A stretch of 64,000 nt of DNA. It comes from Clostridia bacterium. GTDB lineage: Bacteria; Bacillota; Clostridia; Lachnospirales; Lachnospiraceae. The notes under the pieces are model-generated. The model searched no databases. It was not told the DNA's origin and saw nothing but the letters and a program-made list of their open reading frames with translations. Shown here in pieces: positions 55,338 to 64,000 of this stretch. Both the position numbers and the translations under genes were made by a program. The stretch spans positions 101,405 to 165,404 of the forward strand of contig CAJTIM010000009.1 of assembly GCA_910576325.1 (NCBI GenBank), written 5' to 3'. Position 1 is the stretch's first letter. Every line of letters begins with the position of its first letter.

Positions 55338-56711
55338 ATGGATAAAGCAAAAGCATCGGCGATCGCTGAGGAAATCATCGAGAAGATCGGCGGAAAAGAA
55401 AATATAACGGTTCTTACGCATTGTGCAACCAGACTTCGTTTCAAGCTGGCTGATTATGACAAGGCTGATAAGGAAGCGGCAGGCAAAATCAAGGGTGTGG
55501 TCACCGCTCTGGTAAACGGCGGACAATTTCAGGTAGTAATCGGCAATGAGGTCACCGATGTATTTCGGGAAGTTCAGGCACAGACCGGGATTTCCGGAAA
55601 AGCAGAGGATGTCATAGAAAAAGATGATTTAAAGGTAAAAAATAAAGGAATGGATGTGGTGATCGATCTGGTCACAAGTATTTTCACTCCCATACTTCCG
55701 GCACTGATTGGCGCAGGCATGATCCGGGCGCTTCTGATGTTGGCGACTCAGTTTCATATTCTGGATGCATCAGGCGGAACCTATATTGTAATCAATGAAA
55801 TCTACAATGCGGTATTTTCCTTCCTGCCTGTTTATCTGGCGTACTGCGCGGCCAAGCGTTTTAAGTGTAATGAAATGATCGCCGTAGCGGTAGCATTGGC
55901 TATGGTGAGCAGTACCATTCAGACAGGCATACAGGGTGAGGAGGGCCTGCGGCTTTTCGGTATTCATCTTTCCATGCCTGCACAGGGGTATGGTTCCGGC
56001 ATTATCCCGATTATAGTCACCATCTGGTTCATGTCGCTGATAGAGGGCTTATGCAAAAGATACATACATCCGGTTGCACGCAATATTCTGACTCCTCTTA
56101 TTGATTTGATTCTCACGGTTCCGGCGATGTTTCTGGTCTTTGGCCCCATTTTCAGCGGCCTTCAGTCAGCAATCGGAAACGGTTATAACGCCTTGTATAG
56201 TTTAAGTCCTGTTCTTTGCGGTATTATTTTAGGCGGTCTTTGGCAAGTGCTGGTCGTATTTGGGCTTCACTGGGGGATTGTGCCGCTTGGACAGGTGAAT
56301 CTGGCTATGTTTGGACGTAATACCATTAACGCAGTTACAGGTCCCTCCAACTGGACTCAGGCAGGAGCGGCTATGGGAGTATTTTTAAAGAGCCGGAATC
56401 CGGATATCCGTCAGACAGCCCTTTCCGCATCGGTTACCGGTATCTTTTCTATCACTGAGCCTTCAATCTACGGTGTAAATTTGAAGTATAAGACTCCCTT
56501 TTATGTGGCGGTAGCTTTTGGCGCCATTGCCGGCGGAATCGCAGGAGCGGGCAATGCGGCGGCGCTGGCCGGCGGCCCCGTGGGAATCCTGAGCTTCCCT
56601 CTGTTTATGGGCGAGGGATTTGTCCACTTTGTAATTGCGATGTTTGTCGGCTTTATTGGATCGGCTGTTGGATCTTATCTCTTATATGATCGCAAAAATG
56701 ATGCGGAATAA
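55338..56711 (+). CDS. PTS EIIBC, glucose/beta-glucoside superfamily (allose/allulose-type operon)
   Basis: 457 residues. EIIB domain with Cys29 in THCATRLRF, EIIC with ten or so membrane segments and ITEPSIYGV near 373. No EIIA domain is fused and none is encoded nearby; the Crr-like EIIA at 37662 is the only one in the window. The downstream 3-epimerase and RpiB-like isomerase suggest the sugar is D-allose, D-allulose or a related hexose, by inference. Confidence 0.9.
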   Translation: MDKAKASAIAEEIIEKIGGKENITVLTHCATRLRFKLADYDKADKEAAGKIKGVVTALVNGGQFQVVIGNEVTDVFREVQAQTGISGKAEDVIEKDDLKVKNKGMDVVIDLVTSIFTPILPALIGAGMIRALLMLATQFHILDASGGTYIVINEIYNAVFSFLPVYLAYCAAKRFKCNEMIAVAVALAMVSSTIQTGIQGEEGLRLFGIHLSMPAQGYGSGIIPIIVTIWFMSLIEGLCKRYIHPVARNILTPLIDLILTVPAMFLVFGPIFSGLQSAIGNGYNALYSLSPVLCGIILGGLWQVLVVFGLHWGIVPLGQVNLAMFGRNTINAVTGPSNWTQAGAAMGVFLKSRNPDIRQTALSASVTGIFSITEPSIYGVNLKYKTPFYVAVAFGAIAGGIAGAGNAAALAGGPVGILSFPLFMGEGFVHFVIAMFVGFIGSAVGSYLLYDRKNDAE

Positions 56712-56776
56712 GTAAAATGTGACTGCCTGCGGCCGAAATGCCGCGCCGCAGGCTCTCTATAAGGAGGACAGTATAC

Positions 56777-57427
56777 ATGGAAAAGCTGTTGTGTCCCAGT
56801 ATGATGTGTGCGGATTACGGCCGTTTGGCAGAAGAGGTAAAGGCTCTTGACCGGGCCGGATCTGATATTTTTCACTGTGATATTATGGACGGAACCTTTG
56901 TCCCAAATATTACTATGGGTCTGATGGATGTACGGACCATTCGCAGTCACACGGATAAAAAGGTAGATGTCCACCTGATGATTGAAAATCCCGGAGAAAA
57001 GGTGGACTGGTTTCTGGATGCCGGAGCCGATATTATATATATTCATCCGGAAAGCGAGAGGTATGTGGTAAAGACCCTGGCCCATATCAAGGAACGGGGC
57101 GGAGAAGCCGGCATTGCGGTCAATCCGGATACCGGAGTGTCAGGCATTATGGAATTGCTGAACTTATGTGATTATGTTATGATAATGACGGTTAATCCCG
57201 GGTTTTCCGGTCAGAAATTTATTGAATTTACAAAAAAGAAATTGGAAGAACTGGCAGGTCTGAAAGCAGAGTATGGCTTCCGTCTGATGATTGACGGCGC
57301 CTGCAGTCCGGAAATTATAAAAGAGACAGGCGCCCTTGGTGTGGAGGGCTTTGTTTTGGGGATCAGCGCTTTATTCGGAAAAGAGCAGACCTATGCTGAA
57401 ATTATTCCGGAGTTGAGGAGATTGTAA
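56777..57427 (+). CDS. Ribulose-phosphate/allulose-6-phosphate 3-epimerase family protein
   Basis: 216 residues, Rpe/AlsE TIM barrel. SMMCADYGRL (about 6-15), FHCDIMDGTFVPN (about 34-46, metal His/Asp), VDVHLMIENP (about 67-76, metal His), MTVNPGFSGQKF near 140 and LMIDGACS near 173 with the second catalytic Asp. In this operon the AlsE reaction (allulose-6-P to fructose-6-P) is more likely than the pentose-pathway role. GGAGGAC precedes ATG 56777. Confidence 0.88.
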   Translation: MEKLLCPSMMCADYGRLAEEVKALDRAGSDIFHCDIMDGTFVPNITMGLMDVRTIRSHTDKKVDVHLMIENPGEKVDWFLDAGADIIYIHPESERYVVKTLAHIKERGGEAGIAVNPDTGVSGIMELLNLCDYVMIMTVNPGFSGQKFIEFTKKKLEELAGLKAEYGFRLMIDGACSPEIIKETGALGVEGFVLGISALFGKEQTYAEIIPELRRL

Positions 57428-57429
57428 AA

Positions 57430-58368
57430 ATGAACAATGTAATACGTTTGATCAGCGCATCGAAATCTGATTTTGAAAAAATGTCCCCGATGGATCTGAA
57501 GGAATCCATTCTGAAATCCGAGGGCCGTGTAATTATGGGGCAGCATCTGCTGTTTGTAGGAGAGGGGCTGGTTCGGGGCGTCACAAATTCCGAGCTGATG
57601 TTTTCCTTTGGGGCGGATATGGTGATGCTTAATACAATAGATCTGGATGATATGGACAATAACCCCGGACTACAGGGACTGGGCTATCAAGAGCTGAAGG
57701 CCCGCTGCGGCAGCCGCCCTGTCGGTGTGTATCTGGGCTGTCCGAAAGCAGGCAGCGAGGATGGAGGAAAGAAGGCTCTGTATCGGCGGGAGGGAATGCT
57801 CTGTACGCCGGAGCACGTAAAAAAATGTGCGGATATGGGAGTTGATTTTATTGTCTTAGGCGGCAATCCCGGAAGCGGGACTTCGATCCGTGATGTGATT
57901 GCCTGCACCAAATGGGTAAAAGAGTCCTACGGCGATCAGCTCTTTGTTTTTGCCGGAAAGTGGGAGGACGGTATTCAGGAAAAGGTGCTGGGCGATCCTC
58001 TGGCTGACTATGATGCAAAAGACATTATCCGCCAGCTTATTGACGCAGGGGCCGACTGTATCGATCTGCCCGCTCCCGGCTCCCGCCACGGAATCAGTGT
58101 ATCCATGATTCAGGAACTGGTTCAATATGTTCATAGCTACAGGCCAGGTACCTTGGCGATGACATTTCTTAACAGCTCTGTGGAGGGAGCGGATCCGGAT
58201 ACGATACGTTTGATTGCGCTGATGATGAAGGAGACCGGCGCAGACATTCATGCAATTGGAGACGGAGGTTTTTCCGGATGTACCAGTCCGGAAAATATTC
58301 ACCAGCTAAGCATATCCGTTAAGGGAAAGCCGTATACCTATTTTCGGATGGCCAGCTGGAATAGATAA
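57430..58368 (+). CDS. DUF7916-like TIM-barrel protein
   Basis: 312 residues. A family found beside sugar PTS genes, formerly labelled as hydrolase-like: KSDFEKMSPMDLKESILKSE at the N-terminus, FSFGADMVMLNTID near 58 and VLGGNPGSGTSI near 143, with barrel strands ending in acidic residues (GDGGFSGC near 277). No catalytic reaction is established for the family as far as I know. It starts 2 bases after the epimerase stop, so it is part of the sugar pathway. Confidence 0.7.
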   Translation: MNNVIRLISASKSDFEKMSPMDLKESILKSEGRVIMGQHLLFVGEGLVRGVTNSELMFSFGADMVMLNTIDLDDMDNNPGLQGLGYQELKARCGSRPVGVYLGCPKAGSEDGGKKALYRREGMLCTPEHVKKCADMGVDFIVLGGNPGSGTSIRDVIACTKWVKESYGDQLFVFAGKWEDGIQEKVLGDPLADYDAKDIIRQLIDAGADCIDLPAPGSRHGISVSMIQELVQYVHSYRPGTLAMTFLNSSVEGADPDTIRLIALMMKETGADIHAIGDGGFSGCTSPENIHQLSISVKGKPYTYFRMASWNR

Positions 58369-58380
58369 TGAGGTAGGAAA

Positions 58381-58845
58381 ATGAAGCTTGCGATTGGAAA
58401 TGATCACGTAGCAGTTGATATGAAAAACGAGATAAAGGAATACCTTGAAGCAAAAGGGATCGAGGTAGCTGATGTGGGAACAAATACGACCGAGCGTTTC
58501 AATTATCCCGTCAGCGGCTACCGCGTGGCCCGGATGGTAGCCGACGGAACTGTGGACGGCGGAGTGCTGATCTGCGGAACGGGCGTCGGTATCAGCCTGG
58601 CAGCGAATAAGGTTCATGGCATCCGGGCCTGTGTATGCAGCGAGCCTTATACCGCAAGGCTGTCCAGGCAGCACAATAATACGAATATTATTGCCTTTGG
58701 GTCACGGGTGATTGGCATTGAGACGGCCAAGATGATTGTGGATGAATGGCTCTCGGCCGAATACGAGAGCGGACGCCACCAGATAAGAATTGACATGATA
58801 GCTGAGATAGAGACCGGACAAAGCCTGAGTGCAGCGGAGAAATGA
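58381..58845 (+). CDS. RpiB/allose-6-phosphate isomerase family protein
   Basis: 154 residues, RpiB/LacA/LacB family. Asp8 and His9 in GNDHVA, catalytic Cys65 in LICGTGVGISLAANK and an SRQHNNTNIIAFGSR substrate loop. Family members interconvert ribose/ribulose-5-P or allose/allulose-6-P; with the 3-epimerase this would complete allose-6-P to fructose-6-P. Terminator 96 bases downstream. Confidence 0.88.
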   Translation: MKLAIGNDHVAVDMKNEIKEYLEAKGIEVADVGTNTTERFNYPVSGYRVARMVADGTVDGGVLICGTGVGISLAANKVHGIRACVCSEPYTARLSRQHNNTNIIAFGSRVIGIETAKMIVDEWLSAEYESGRHQIRIDMIAEIETGQSLSAAEK

Positions 58846-58940
58846 AGCACATTTTTCTCCGGCCAATGTCTCTGTTCGGCTGATAAAGTCAGGAAGAAGC
58901 AAAGCCCGGTGAAAATTAGAAGAAGCGGTGAATGAGACTA

Positions 58941-58977
58941 AGCGGTCTGCAGGGATTTCCTGCAGATCGCTGTTTTT
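58941..58977 (+). terminator. Intrinsic terminator after the allose-type operon
   Basis: GCGGTCTGCAGG pairs with CCTGCAGATCGC (one wobble), then a TGTTTTT tail. The 326-bp gap 58846-59171 otherwise holds the pckA promoter and no ORF. Confidence 0.85.
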
Positions 58978-59062
58978 GTGAGGAAGCCGTGAAAATTATG
59001 GGCAAAATATAGTTTTACCATGAATCAGAATTTATTTTAAAAAAATTTGTGAAGAATTTTTA

Positions 59063-59090
59063 TTGATTTTATCATTTTATTATGTATAAT
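59063..59090 (+). promoter_or_regulatory. Candidate sigma-A promoter of pckA
   Basis: TTGATT (59063-59068), 16-base spacer, TATAAT (59085-59090) in an AT-rich stretch 80 bases before the ATG. Confidence 0.65.
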
Positions 59091-59171
59091 ATGATAGTGA
59101 ACGTAACAATGCCTTTTTCCCAAAAGGCGTGCATACACAGGCAAATATTGAAGAAGAGAGGTTAAACAAAG

Positions 59172-60776
59172 ATGGCAGAAATCAATTTGAGCAAGTATGG
59201 TATTACCGGAACAACGGAAATTGTCCACAATCCCTCTTATGAGATGTTATTTGAGGAGGAGACAAAGCCGGAACTGGAAGGCTTTGAAAAAGGCCAGGTA
59301 AGTGAACTTGGCGCAGTAAATGTAATGACCGGTATCTATACGGGCCGTTCCCCCAAAGACAAATTCATCGTTATGGACGACAATTCCAAGGATACCGTAT
59401 GGTGGACCTCTGAGGAATACAAGAATGACAATCATCCGGCAACCGAGGAAGCATGGGCCGAGGTAAAGAAGATCGCCCTCGGTGAGCTTTCCGACAAGAG
59501 ACTTTTCGTAATCGACGCATTCTGCGGAACCAACAAGGACACCCGCATGGCGATCCGTTTCATTATGGAAGTAGCTTGGCAGGCTCATTTCGTTAAAAAT
59601 ATGTTCATTGCACCTACGGAAGAAGAGCTTGCAAACTTTGAGCCGGACTTCGTAGTATACAACGCTTCCAAGGCAAAAGCAGAGAACTACAAGGAGCTGG
59701 GCCTCAATTCCGAGACCGTAGCCATGTTCAATATCACAAGCCGCGAGCAGGTAATCCTGAACACCTGGTACGGCGGAGAGATGAAGAAGGGTATGTTCTC
59801 CATGATGAACTACTATCTGCCGCTGAAGGGCATCGCTTCCATGCACTGCTCCGCAAACACAGATATGAACGGCGAGAACACCGCAATTTTCTTCGGCCTT
59901 TCCGGAACAGGCAAGACCACCCTTTCCACAGATCCGAAGCGTCTGCTGATCGGCGACGACGAGCACGGCTGGGACGACAACGGCGTGTTCAACTTCGAGG
60001 GCGGCTGCTATGCAAAGGTTATCAATCTGGACAAGGAGTCCGAGCCGGATATCTACAACGCAATCAAGCGCAACGCTCTTCTTGAGAACGTGACACTGGA
60101 TGCGGAAGGCAAGATTGACTTCAACGATAAGAGTGTAACCGAGAATACACGTGTATCTTATCCGATTAACCACATTGAGAATATTGTACGTCCCGTATCC
60201 GCAGCTCCGGCAGCAAAGGAAGTAATCTTCCTGTCCGCAGATGCATTCGGCGTACTTCCTCCGGTATCTATCCTGACTCCGGAGCAGACACAGTACTACT
60301 TCCTGTCCGGCTTTACCGCAAAGCTTGCGGGAACCGAGCGCGGAATTACCGAGCCGACACCGACCTTCTCCGCATGCTTCGGCCAGGCGTTCTTAGAGCT
60401 TCATCCCACCAAGTACGGCGAGGAGCTTGTTAAGAGAATGGAAGCAAACGGCGCAAAGGCATATTTGGTAAATACCGGATGGAACGGCACAGGCAAGCGT
60501 ATCACCATCAAGGATACCCGCGGAATCATCGACGCGATCCTGAACGGCGATATCCGCAAGGCGCCCACAAAGAAGATTCCGTACTTCAACCTTGAGGTGC
60601 CCACAGAGCTTCCGGGCGTAGACACCAACATTCTTGATCCGCGGGATACTTATGCCAATGCTTCCGAGTGGGAGGAGAAGGCAAAGGATCTGGCAGGCAG
60701 ATTTATCAAGAACTTTGCAAAATATGAGGGCAACGAAGCAGGAAAAGCACTTGTTTCCGCCGGCCCGCAGTTATAA
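59172..60776 (+). CDS. pckA: Phosphoenolpyruvate carboxykinase (ATP)
   Basis: 534 residues, standard ATP-dependent form. P-loop [13 protein letters not shown] (about 239-251), kinase-2-like [11 protein letters not shown] (about 258-268), TGRSPKDKF near 55 and the substrate-binding [10 protein letters not shown] near 435. It interconverts oxaloacetate and PEP; in fermentative anaerobes it often fixes CO2. Codons are strongly optimised, suggesting high expression. A GAGAGG site precedes the start. Confidence 0.97.
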   Translation: MAEINLSKYGITGTTEIVHNPSYEMLFEEETKPELEGFEKGQVSELGAVNVMTGIYTGRSPKDKFIVMDDNSKDTVWWTSEEYKNDNHPATEEAWAEVKKIALGELSDKRLFVIDAFCGTNKDTRMAIRFIMEVAWQAHFVKNMFIAPTEEELANFEPDFVVYNASKAKAENYKELGLNSETVAMFNITSREQVILNTWYGGEMKKGMFSMMNYYLPLKGIASMHCSANTDMNGENTAIFFGLSGTGKTTLSTDPKRLLIGDDEHGWDDNGVFNFEGGCYAKVINLDKESEPDIYNAIKRNALLENVTLDAEGKIDFNDKSVTENTRVSYPINHIENIVRPVSAAPAAKEVIFLSADAFGVLPPVSILTPEQTQYYFLSGFTAKLAGTERGITEPTPTFSACFGQAFLELHPTKYGEELVKRMEANGAKAYLVNTGWNGTGKRITIKDTRGIIDAILNGDIRKAPTKKIPYFNLEVPTELPGVDTNILDPRDTYANASEWEEKAKDLAGRFIKNFAKYEGNEAGKALVSAGPQL

Positions 60777-60837
60777 GAAAAGTCAAATAAGCGAGAACTG
60801 TCGAAAAACAGTACGCTTATAAGAAGATCGAATTTCG

Positions 60838-60870
60838 GAAACGGCGTAGCTTTCGGGCTATGCCGTTTCT
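60838..60870 (+). terminator. Hairpin after pckA
   Basis: GAAACGGCGTAGC (60838-60850) pairs with GCTATGCCGTTTC (60857-60869); a second hairpin precedes it (ATAAGCG/CGCTTAT, 60787-60820). Only a short T tract follows. Confidence 0.65.
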
Positions 60871-60912
60871 TAACGAAAACTTAACGAAAAAAACAAGAGA
60901 AGAATTTTCTAG

Positions 60913-60941
60913 TTGCCAAGAAGCATAGAATAGGTTATAAT
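60913..60941 (+). promoter_or_regulatory. Sigma-A promoter of 6S RNA
   Basis: TTGCCA (60913-60918), 17-base spacer, TATAAT (60936-60941); transcription would start near 60948. Confidence 0.75.
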
Positions 60942-60947
60942 GACAAA

Positions 60948-61171
60948 AGATAAGAAAGTAAATCCTGGGGTGTTCGTTGAGCCGCTATTTTGAACCTACA
61001 TTTACGTTCATGGGATTCCAAAATCGCAGTTCGGATGTCAGGCCTCCGTTTGCAGTGGAAGGCAGAAGGGCTGTTGAGGTTACCCACCTAGCTCTGCTAG
61101 GCGTCAAAATTGCGGAGACGGCATTTTGGGTTTACAGCAGTAAAAAGCAGCCGTAAAACGGCTGCTTTTTT
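60948..61171 (+). ncRNA. ssrS: 6S RNA
   Basis: About 220 nt, bounded by a promoter and a terminator (AAAAGCAGCCGT/ACGGCTGCTTTT, 61143-61170). The 5' part CCTGGGGTGTTCGTTGAGCC, then TTTTGAACCTAC, matches my recollection of clostridial 6S RNA, and the 3' part (GCGGAGACGGCATTTTGGG) can close a long bulged rod. 6S RNA binds the sigma-A holoenzyme as a promoter mimic. No ORF in the interval. Confidence 0.75.
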
Positions 61172-61268
61172 GAACGAAAGCTTTGGACATTTTTCAGAAA
61201 AATCGTTCTGAACCCTCAGCCTGCGGAATAAAGTGAAGGATAAGAATGATTTTTAAGGACAGGTTAAG

Positions 61269-62825
61269 ATGAGAAAACAGATCGATCCCATGCTGAAAAC
61301 AAAGCTGTACCTGTTAGCTATCGGAGTACTGATTCTGGCCGTTCTTTTGTTCCGGAAAGAACCGGAGCCAAAGGAGCCGGAAAACATAGAGCCGCCGCCC
61401 TTGGCAGAGCAGCCGGAGGAGACGGAACCGGAAGTCGAGAAAGAGCCGGAGATCAAGACGCCCGTTTATAACGGCAGCATCAGGGTGCTTTTAAAAACAG
61501 ACGGATTTGCGGGGGAGGTTCATGAGACGGTAAAGCTGACCTCCGGACAGGAGCTTGTGGCAGTGGGAAAAGGAACAGATGAAAACGGGGGACAGGAAAC
61601 GGAATACGGCAGCGGTGTAGAATTGACCTTTTCCAAAGAAGAGGAGAATTTGCTCCTGAACGGCGAGCTTATGGCAGAGGTTCCGACCTGTTTTGTCATA
61701 AGAAACAGAGAAGAAGGACAGACAGCATCTGTTTCCGTGGCAAGCATAAACCGCGGCTACGGCGCACCCTCCTATGAGGGCGTCATAGAGGTCTGGCCGG
61801 TGGAAGGGGGCTTTGTATTGGTAAATGAGCTGCCTTTGGAGACGTACCTCAATTACGTGGTGCCAAGCGAGATGCCGTCCCGCTATTCCCACGAGGCGTT
61901 GAAGGCCCAGGCCGTCTGTGCCAGAACTTATGCCTATAAGCATCTGCAGGCATACGGCTACCCGGAATATGAGGCTCACGTGGATGACAGCGTGCGCTAT
62001 CAGGTTTACAATAATACCAATCCGGCAGACAGCACAAGCCAGGCCGTGGCAGAGACGGCGGATCTGATTTTAACAAGCCAGGGACAGCCCATAACCGCTT
62101 ACTATTTTTCCACCTCCTGCGGCTATACGGGGAATGAAGAAGTCTGGTGGGAAGGCTCTGCGGAGCTGACGCCGTACCTGCGGGGGAAGACCGTCAATGA
62201 GGCGGGCGAATGTCTGGATATGACAAATGAGGAGGTTTTTACCGCATTTATTTTGGATAAGGACGACACCTGCTATGACAGCCCGGTAAGCTGGTATCGG
62301 TGGGAAACGGATATTGATGTGGAGACCCTTTCTGAGAATTTAAATGAAGCTCTTAAGGGCCGTTATGAAGCAAATCCTGAGGCCATCCGTACAAAGCGGG
62401 GGCGGAATTTTGTCAGCAGGCCCGTAGAAACCATCGGAACCATACAGGGAATCGATATCCTGGAGCGCAATGAAGGAGGAGCCGTTCAGCGTATGTGCAT
62501 CCGGGGAAGCCGCCGGACCATAGAGATTGAGACGGAGTACAATGTAAGAGCGCTTCTCAATGTGAAGGGCGGCGTGATTGTCCGGCAGGACGGAACTACG
62601 GCAGAGGGAGGTACGCTTCTTCCCAGCGCATATCTGATTGTCACGCCGGTATTTGATGAGGAAGGGGAGCTTTCCGGCTTTCGCTTTCAGGGCGGCGGCT
62701 ACGGACATGGAGTGGGAATGAGTCAGAACGGCGCAAACGGAATGGCGGAGCAGGGAAAGAGCTTTGAGGAGATTCTTCATTTCTTTTATACGGACGTGGA
62801 ATTGACGGCCATTCATACTTTATGA
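61269..62825 (+). CDS. SpoIID/LytB domain protein
   Basis: 518 residues. An N-terminal membrane segment (about 10-26), a Pro/Glu-rich linker (about 29-65), then a SpoIID-type lytic transglycosylase domain with NYVVPSEMPSRYSHEALKAQAVCARTY split here as VVPSEMP (catalytic Glu) and AVCARTYAYKH, plus YYFSTSCGYTGN near 279 and GGGYGHGVGMSQNGANGMA near 477. It acts outside the membrane on peptidoglycan. It is not the canonical SpoIID context (no spoIIQ near). The next gene overlaps its stop or follows closely. Confidence 0.88.
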   Translation: MRKQIDPMLKTKLYLLAIGVLILAVLLFRKEPEPKEPENIEPPPLAEQPEETEPEVEKEPEIKTPVYNGSIRVLLKTDGFAGEVHETVKLTSGQELVAVGKGTDENGGQETEYGSGVELTFSKEEENLLLNGELMAEVPTCFVIRNREEGQTASVSVASINRGYGAPSYEGVIEVWPVEGGFVLVNELPLETYLNYVVPSEMPSRYSHEALKAQAVCARTYAYKHLQAYGYPEYEAHVDDSVRYQVYNNTNPADSTSQAVAETADLILTSQGQPITAYYFSTSCGYTGNEEVWWEGSAELTPYLRGKTVNEAGECLDMTNEEVFTAFILDKDDTCYDSPVSWYRWETDIDVETLSENLNEALKGRYEANPEAIRTKRGRNFVSRPVETIGTIQGIDILERNEGGAVQRMCIRGSRRTIEIETEYNVRALLNVKGGVIVRQDGTTAEGGTLLPSAYLIVTPVFDEEGELSGFRFQGGGYGHGVGMSQNGANGMAEQGKSFEEILHFFYTDVELTAIHTL

Positions 62826-62881
62826 TAAGATATCCGAACAAGCCGGGAATATACCGTAAAAAGAGAGACAGAGGGAACAAA

Positions 62882-63748
62882 ATGAAGCTGATAAAGAAAA
62901 TCATCAAACTGGTGCGGGGTTTTTTAAAGGCCATGAATGAGGATCACGTAGGCGCTTATGCGGCACAGAGCGCCTATTTTATCATGCTCTCCTTTATCCC
63001 TTTTATCATTCTTCTGCTGACGCTGATACAGTATACCACACTGACCCGGGCGGATATCTACGGCGCGGCGCAGGTGATTTTCCCGGACAGCATGAACGGG
63101 TTTGTGATAGATATTATCAATGAGGTCTACAGCAAGACGGCGGTGACAATCTCCCTGTCCGCAATTACGGCGGCCTGGTCTGCCGGGAAGGGCTTTCTGG
63201 CTCTGATGCGGGGCATGAACTCCGTGTACGATGTGGAGGAGCAGCGCAATTATATTATACTGCGGTTTCGATCCGCCATTTATACGATTGTATTTGTGAT
63301 TTCCATTATTCTTTCCCTAGTGGTTCTGGTGTTCGGCAACTCCATCCATCAGGCGGCAGTGGTGCATCTGCCGTTTTTGGCTGTGATTACCGGTATGATT
63401 TTGCAGTTAAAGGACGTAGTCGCCATTGCATTTTTTACATTGGTGTTTATGCTGCTCTATAAATTTGTTCCCAATCGGAAGGCAAGGCTTTTGAGCCAGG
63501 CGCCGGGAGCCGTATTTTCCTCGGTTTGCTGGTATCTTTTTTCCATCGGATTTTCCCTGTATGTAACTTACACGCCGGGACTTAACAATATGTACGGAAG
63601 CCTGACGACGATTATTCTGGCCATGCTGTGGCTGTACTTTTGTATGTACATCATTCTTCTGGGAGCGGAGATCAATTCCTACTTTGAGGAGCAGTTTCGG
63701 ATGGTCAGCCGTTATCGCAGTCTGCTTCGCGGGGAAAAAAAGCCGTAG
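62882..63748 (+). CDS. YihY/virulence factor BrkB family membrane protein
   Basis: 288 residues with about six membrane segments. Family landmarks: AYAAQSAYFIMLSFIPF (about 25-41), AAWSAGKGFLALMRGMNSVYDV near 98, PNRKARLLSQAPGAVFSSVCWYL near 200 and YGSLTTIILAMLWLY near 236. Function of the family is unclear, despite an old RNase BN label. The start at 62882 follows GAGGG. An ATG at 62822 overlapping the previous stop (ATGA) is an alternative adding 20 residues. Confidence 0.88.
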   Translation: MKLIKKIIKLVRGFLKAMNEDHVGAYAAQSAYFIMLSFIPFIILLLTLIQYTTLTRADIYGAAQVIFPDSMNGFVIDIINEVYSKTAVTISLSAITAAWSAGKGFLALMRGMNSVYDVEEQRNYIILRFRSAIYTIVFVISIILSLVVLVFGNSIHQAAVVHLPFLAVITGMILQLKDVVAIAFFTLVFMLLYKFVPNRKARLLSQAPGAVFSSVCWYLFSIGFSLYVTYTPGLNNMYGSLTTIILAMLWLYFCMYIILLGAEINSYFEEQFRMVSRYRSLLRGEKKP

Positions 63749-63913
63749 AATAAGTACTCCATTGCAAAAGGGGAAAGTGAAAAAGGATAAGGAAAAGATA
63801 AGGATAAGTGAAAAACAGAATCTTTCCGAAGTTAGTTGAAATAAAGCTTTTATCAAATGGTAAAACATGGTATAATAAGCACAAATTTTAAAGCGTTTGC
63901 GGGAGTTGATACC

Positions 63914-64000
63914 ATGGATGAATTTATCAAGGAGCTTGATCCAAATCTGGATTATCTGGAGCATAAAATAATAGGGAATGAAGTCATTATTTATGTAGCC
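63914..64000 (+). CDS. N-terminus of a probable ISL3-type transposase (partial)
   Basis: 29 codons reach the window end: MDEFIKELDPNLDYLEHKII and then GNEVIIYVA. This resembles the start of ISL3-family transposases of Firmicutes, which continue with a Cys-rich zinc-finger region. A TATAAT is at 63871-63876. No terminal inverted repeat could be identified in the 165 bp before it. The family call needs the rest of the gene. Confidence 0.5.
   Translation, partial: MDEFIKELDPNLDYLEHKIIGNEVIIYVA

Noticed and set aside
59247..60173. 308-codon minus-strand frame antisense to pckA
   Set aside because: Composition is that of a codon-bias shadow; pckA is unambiguous.

Overview
The window looks like chromosome of an anaerobic, spore-forming gut-type member of the Lachnospiraceae/Clostridia. 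Reasons: a leucine T-box, LicT/BglG-type antitermination, clostridial-type CO dehydrogenase (CooS) with a CooF-like ferredoxin, iron-sulfur L-serine dehydratase in two subunits, ATP-dependent PEP carboxykinase, 6S RNA, a SpoIID-like protein and a SleB-like hydrolase, PTS-based glycoside use, and strong GGAGG ribosome binding sites throughout.

Layout. 1-8391: plus-strand catabolic operon with the end of one and the whole of a second RbsC-type sugar permease, a NagB-like protein with altered active-site residues, two small ATC-hydrolase-like paralogues, a NagA-like deacetylase, a TIM-like isomerase, YjbQ, an FGGY kinase, a creatininase-family hydrolase and a SIS isomerase. It looks like a pathway for an unusual (amino)sugar whose identity I cannot assign. 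8415-11300 (minus): L-serine uptake and deamination. 11622-15023: membrane lipase and leuCD. 15300-19899 (minus): chemoreceptor, sugar-binding lipoprotein, and a TetR regulator fused to a nucleoside phosphorylase. 20135-25740: AbiEii toxin remnant, small ORFs, the cooS-cooF-oxidoreductase operon and an alpha/beta hydrolase. 25832-28047: AT-rich, partly decayed accessory segment. 28495-31339: VIT/VWA surface protein followed by its likely dedicated exosortase. 31633-35306: DUF6512 protein, cell-wall hydrolase on an apparently leaderless mRNA, and T-box-controlled leuA.

35545-50165: large PTS glycoside locus with two LicT-controlled leaders, two GH1 6-phospho-beta-glucosidases, EIIA, LicT, EIIBC, an esterase-like protein, two apiosidase-like (DUF4038) proteins and a GH106-like glycosidase. 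None has a signal peptide, so hydrolysis should be cytoplasmic, after PTS uptake. Plant diglycosides (apiosyl- or rhamnosyl-glucosides) are the inferred substrates. 50403-53830: threonine synthase, small membrane protein, citrate synthase. 53976-58845: LacI regulator divergent from an EIIBC / 3-epimerase / DUF7916-like / RpiB operon (D-allose or D-allulose type). 59172-64000: pckA, 6S RNA, SpoIID-like, YihY-like, and the start of a probable ISL3-type transposase.

Two families of intergenic structure are not explained by ordinary annotation. (1) Four 200-220 bp imperfect palindromes (15074, 31427, 37160, 47062) lie just downstream of genes. They share a conserved inner core, while the outer stems are unrelated in sequence but still self-complementary. 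(2) Intergenic twin-hairpin repeats are tandemly duplicated with periods of 102 bp (43797) and 107 bp (45306) inside the glycoside locus, with a reduced relative at 4930. All identifications come from reading the sequence; no database search was run.
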